A stretch of 64,000 nucleotides of DNA from Butyrivibrio sp. Its GTDB lineage: Bacteria > Bacillota > Clostridia > Lachnospirales > Lachnospiraceae. Location of the stretch: the NCBI GenBank assembly GCA_022486625.1, contig JAKVKH010000017.1:1-64000 (forward strand), in the 5' to 3' direction. The position numbers and the translations under genes were made by a program. Below the pieces are notes generated by a model, which saw nothing but the letters and a program-made list of their open reading frames with translations, did no database searches and was not told the origin of the DNA. Every line of letters begins with the position of its first letter. Position 1 is the stretch's first letter. Shown here piece by piece: positions 61,744 to 64,000 of this stretch.

Positions 61744-63201
61744 CTATTTCTGTGATGTATCTGCCCCTGCGTCTGAAGAATCCCCGGACGACGCAACAGA
61801 TGAATTTTCAGTCTCCGGTCCTGATGTTGCTGAACTGATAGTGTCATCTGCCGCAATCTCATCCACCTTATCTGCATATTTAATCCGGTATATTCTCATC
61901 AGCGATTCATCAATACGATCCTCCGAAATAGTTCCTGCCTGCACTGCCTTAAGAAGTCCGTCATAGGCTTTCTGAAAATTTTCCGGCATATACAGTAGAT
62001 CTGCACCCGCCTGGACAGCGGTTACCGCTGCCTGATCCGGCGTATAATAGTCCGTAATTGCACTTGAATTCAATGCATCCGTAATGACAATCCCCTTAAA
62101 TCCAAGTTCATTTCTGAGTTCATCCGTAATCATGACTTTGGAAAGTGAACAGGGCGTATTATCTCCCGTTGCATTCGGTGCTGCAATATCACTTACCATA
62201 ATCATGGTTGTCCCGGATTTTATCCCTTCCTTAAAAGGAAGAAATTCACTTTTTCTCATATCATCAAGCGTCAATGCTGTTGACTCAATGCCATCTTCAG
62301 CTTTATCTGATGTGTCTCCCATTACCGGAAAATACTTCATACAGGCACTCACACCTGTTCCCTGAAGACCCTGCACCACCGCTGATGAAAGTTCTGATAC
62401 CTTAGAAGCATCATTTCCATATGTTCTTACTGACTGATCGCTATCCTTCTTTGACAGATTGGCAACCGGTGCAAAATCCAGATTAAAGCCCATCTCATTG
62501 AGATAGGTTCCAATTGAAGCTCCTTCCGTACTTGCTGTATCACTGTTCCCGGAAGCTCCAAGATCTGATGCGGAAGAAGCCTCGTCCATGCCAAGTGCAG
62601 CTGCAGCATCACTGTTTTTTCCACCTTCCTCACTTACGGCAAAAAAAAGCGGATATTTGCTCATACCCTGTGTATCAGAGATCATCTGTGTAATCTGATC
62701 CTTGTCTTTGATATTTTTGGGCAGATATACAATTCCGCCAACTGCATATTTGGAAAGTGCATCCTGCGTACTGCTGCCAGCCTTGACTACCGAATCCACT
62801 CCGGTCAGCTGTTCCGGTGTGACGACAAACAGCCCTGCAACCTTATCCTCAACAGGCATCTCCGCAATGCATGTTTTCGCAATCTCATCCAGCATCTCTT
62901 CTCTGCTCTGCGTCGATGCGGCAGAAGAAACATCGGGATTTCCGATGGTAATTCCCTCGCTGGCACTATCCTGCGCCAGTACAGATGCATTCTCAGCAGA
63001 TTGATATTCTTTTAAAAGTTGTCTTACTCTGGTTGTTCCCAGAAAAAAAACCACAGCAATTACCACAAGAAGTACTGAAATCGTCACATAAGCAATTATC
63101 TGATTTCTGACTCTTCTCTGTCTCCTGCGTTCTTTTTTTTCTTCCGGGCTCTCCTGATTTTCCTTCTGTTCTTCTCTGTCATTTTGCATCTGTAATCCCA
63201 T
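61744..63201 (-). CDS. Membrane-anchored GH3-family (NagZ-like) protein lacking catalytic His residues
   Basis: 485 residues. A highly charged cytoplasmic N-terminus (1-33) precedes one membrane helix (34-56), a spacer, and a GH3 N-terminal barrel (about 103-440). Family landmarks: GGIVYLPKN, the SEEGG turn, MGFNLDFAPVANL, and the nucleophile region IVITDALNSSAI with Asp 375 retained. The usual KHFPGHGDT...DSH loop reads KYFPVMGDT (289-297) with no Asp-x-His after it, so the His residues used for binding and acid/base catalysis in NagZ are absent. It is either inactive and ligand-binding or catalyses differently. Start uncertain: ATG 63201 or the ATG 4 codons later. No gene follows in the same unit. 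Confidence 0.82.
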   Translation of the reverse strand: MGLQMQNDREEQKENQESPEEKKERRRQRRVRNQIIAYVTISVLLVVIAVVFFLGTTRVRQLLKEYQSAENASVLAQDSASEGITIGNPDVSSAASTQSREEMLDEIAKTCIAEMPVEDKVAGLFVVTPEQLTGVDSVVKAGSSTQDALSKYAVGGIVYLPKNIKDKDQITQMISDTQGMSKYPLFFAVSEEGGKNSDAAAALGMDEASSASDLGASGNSDTASTEGASIGTYLNEMGFNLDFAPVANLSKKDSDQSVRTYGNDASKVSELSSAVVQGLQGTGVSACMKYFPVMGDTSDKAEDGIESTALTLDDMRKSEFLPFKEGIKSGTTMIMVSDIAAPNATGDNTPCSLSKVMITDELRNELGFKGIVITDALNSSAITDYYTPDQAAVTAVQAGADLLYMPENFQKAYDGLLKAVQAGTISEDRIDESLMRIYRIKYADKVDEIAADDTISSATSGPETENSSVASSGDSSDAGADTSQK

Positions 63202-63282
63202 CCCATCAGATTAATTCTGTCCTATATTTTATCATACTCGCAGGATAATGAAAAGAAGACGTCTGTGCAATTGTCCATACCC

Positions 63283-63323
63283 AAAAAGAGCGGAAGCTTT
63301 CTTAATTTCAAAAGCCTCCGCTC
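63283..63323 (-). terminator. Intrinsic terminator of the short transcript
   Basis: A 13-bp stem with one mismatch, GAGCGGAAGCTTT/AAAGCCTCCGCTC (63288-63300 with 63311-63323), and five T residues on the minus strand. Confidence 0.8.
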
Positions 63324-63646
63324 CTAAACTGGTTCCGACTCCTTTACTTCTTTTACTGACTGCGTCGGAGAATCATCATGATCCAATGGACTGTCCTCCT
63401 TTTTCTCAACCTGTTCTTTCCATCTACTTTTTGCATTTGGATGCTGTGACGGTCAAGGTGTTGATATTGATTCTCGTCACTTTTCATGTACTTGAACTGT
63501 TGTCATTTATAAAATACAGATTCTCAATCAAGTTTCCGGTGGAATGTACCTCACTTTCCTGTATATTTTACTTCCTATGTTTTGGGATTGTACCTGCCTT
63601 TCTTTCGGATCCTCCGAAGTATTTTTCTTTCTTCTTCTCTTTTGTT
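63283..63646 (-). ncRNA. Short transcript with consensus promoter, possible sRNA
   Basis: A perfect promoter and an intrinsic terminator delimit a transcript of about 360 nt with no convincing ORF. Internal pairing candidates include TTCGG/CCGAA near 63605-63620, TGACG/CGTCA (about 63449-63481) and TCCGAC/GTCGGA (about 63333-63370). A minus-strand reading frame without a start codon ends in a stop just before the terminator and has a charged, coding-like composition (about 40 codons, PSQHPNAKSRWKEQ...), so the remnant of a gene is the alternative. It matches neither tmRNA, RNase P RNA nor SRP RNA by eye. Confidence 0.45.
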
Positions 63647-63652
63647 GATTTT

Positions 63653-63681
63653 ATTATATGAAATAGGCGAAGATTTGTCAA
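63653..63681 (-). promoter_or_regulatory. Consensus sigma-A promoter
   Basis: TTGACA (63676-63681) and TATAAT (63653-63658), read on the minus strand, exactly 17 bases apart, in AT-rich DNA. The strongest promoter match in the window. Confidence 0.85.
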
Positions 63682-63828
63682 TACATTTTACAATTATTTT
63701 TATATTATTCTAATTATTATCGTTTTATTTATATATATTCTGTATATTATTTAAATTGCATATTTTTCATGAACTATTTTGCAGGTTTCAACAGTTAACT
63801 TTACATCGCATTTTCTGCTGCTTTTATG

Positions 63829-63875
63829 ATCCGATCAGTCAGACAGACATCTTCCGTTTGTCTGACTGATCGGAT
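63829..63875. other. 17-bp perfect inverted repeat
   Basis: A 17-bp perfect palindromic stem (63829-63845 with 63859-63875) around a 13-nt loop. It lies 26 bases past the stop of the partial gene at the right edge. Neither strand shows a real T-run, so it may be an unusual terminator, an RNA-stabilising hairpin or a DNA site. Confidence 0.7.
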
Positions 63876-63900
63876 TGTTGCATCTGTTTTGAAAAATCCG

Positions 63901-64000
63901 TCACATTCTTTTGCTGATTACCCTGTATGCAATCAAATATGCGATAAAAAAAACAGCGATCAGCGGTTCAATGATTCTGATAATCTCCGGCATCCCGATT
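63901..64000 (-). CDS. C-terminal end of a membrane protein (partial)
   Basis: The last 32 codons of a gene that runs off the right edge. The readable part (IGMPEIIRIIEPLIAVFF, then IAYLIAYRVISKRM and a TGA stop) is a hydrophobic segment followed by a short basic tail, as at the end of a membrane protein. Too little for a family call. Confidence 0.55.
   Translation of the reverse strand, partial: IGMPEIIRIIEPLIAVFFIAYLIAYRVISKRM

Noticed and set aside
63248-63661. 137-codon plus-strand frame near the right end
   Set aside because: It lies opposite a consensus promoter, a short transcript and its terminator. The hydrophobic Phe/Leu-rich composition reflects purine/pyrimidine bias, and no ribosome site precedes it.

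Overview
The window looks like a chromosomal stretch of a Gram-positive Clostridia, most probably a Lachnospiraceae relative (inference). Evidence: PolC-type replicase, PcrA, ArgR, Asp23/Gls24, bactofilin and DUF1836 proteins, the non-mevalonate isoprenoid pathway, strong AGGAGG-type ribosome sites, and Bacillus-like gene orders. Almost everything is transcribed leftwards (minus strand); the exceptions are a tRNA-Glu (28623-28694) and a FliD-like surface protein (60895-61677).

Layout, left to right. 1-280: repeats resembling an IS21-family end, then an rRNA uracil methyltransferase. 1.8-14.3 kb, read right to left: asp23-nusB-xseA-xseB-ispA-dxs-tlyA-nadK-argR-recN-DUF1836-pcrA, the classic Firmicutes cluster joining isoprenoid synthesis, exonuclease VII, NAD kinase, arginine control and DNA repair. 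14.5-28.4 kb: prfC, then the translation cluster rimP-nusA-ylxR-ylxQ-infB-rbfA-nrnA-truB-ribF-rpsO-pnp. Its IF2 carries a long Gly/Asn/Gln/Arg repeat made of 84-bp DNA units, and its first gene has an unusual leader: a promoter, an intrinsic terminator about 20 nt downstream, and a repeat element that runs into the rimP ribosome site.

28.8-42.05 kb: the most unusual region, a seven-gene tightly coupled operon behind one good promoter (TTTACA-17-TATAAT). It consists of two tandem paralogous cassettes, each with an output-less double-receiver protein, a 7TM hybrid kinase with a normal SHEIRTP box, and a 7TM hybrid kinase plus HPt domain whose box is SHAIRTP. A BMP-family lipoprotein ends the operon. 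I infer a membrane phosphorelay in which kinase and phosphotransfer roles are split between paralogues, with the lipoprotein as a possible ligand-binding partner. No DNA-binding output protein or transporter lies next to it.

42.1-53.0 kb: pyrH-frr-uppS-cdsA-dxr-rseP-ispG-polC (nucleotide, ribosome recycling, isoprenoid, undecaprenyl and phospholipid precursors, replication). 53.0-64.0 kb: an envelope and accessory region: bactofilin plus polysaccharide deacetylase, a beta-helix surface protein with an 11-bp direct-repeat operator, a purine permease, an RlmD-like methyltransferase whose N-terminus is eleven decapeptide repeats, a small conserved-looking protein, the FliD-like protein, a GH3-family membrane protein lacking the catalytic His residues, a strong-promoter short transcript of unknown type, and the end of a membrane protein running off the right edge.

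All functional calls come from reading motifs by eye; no database search was run.
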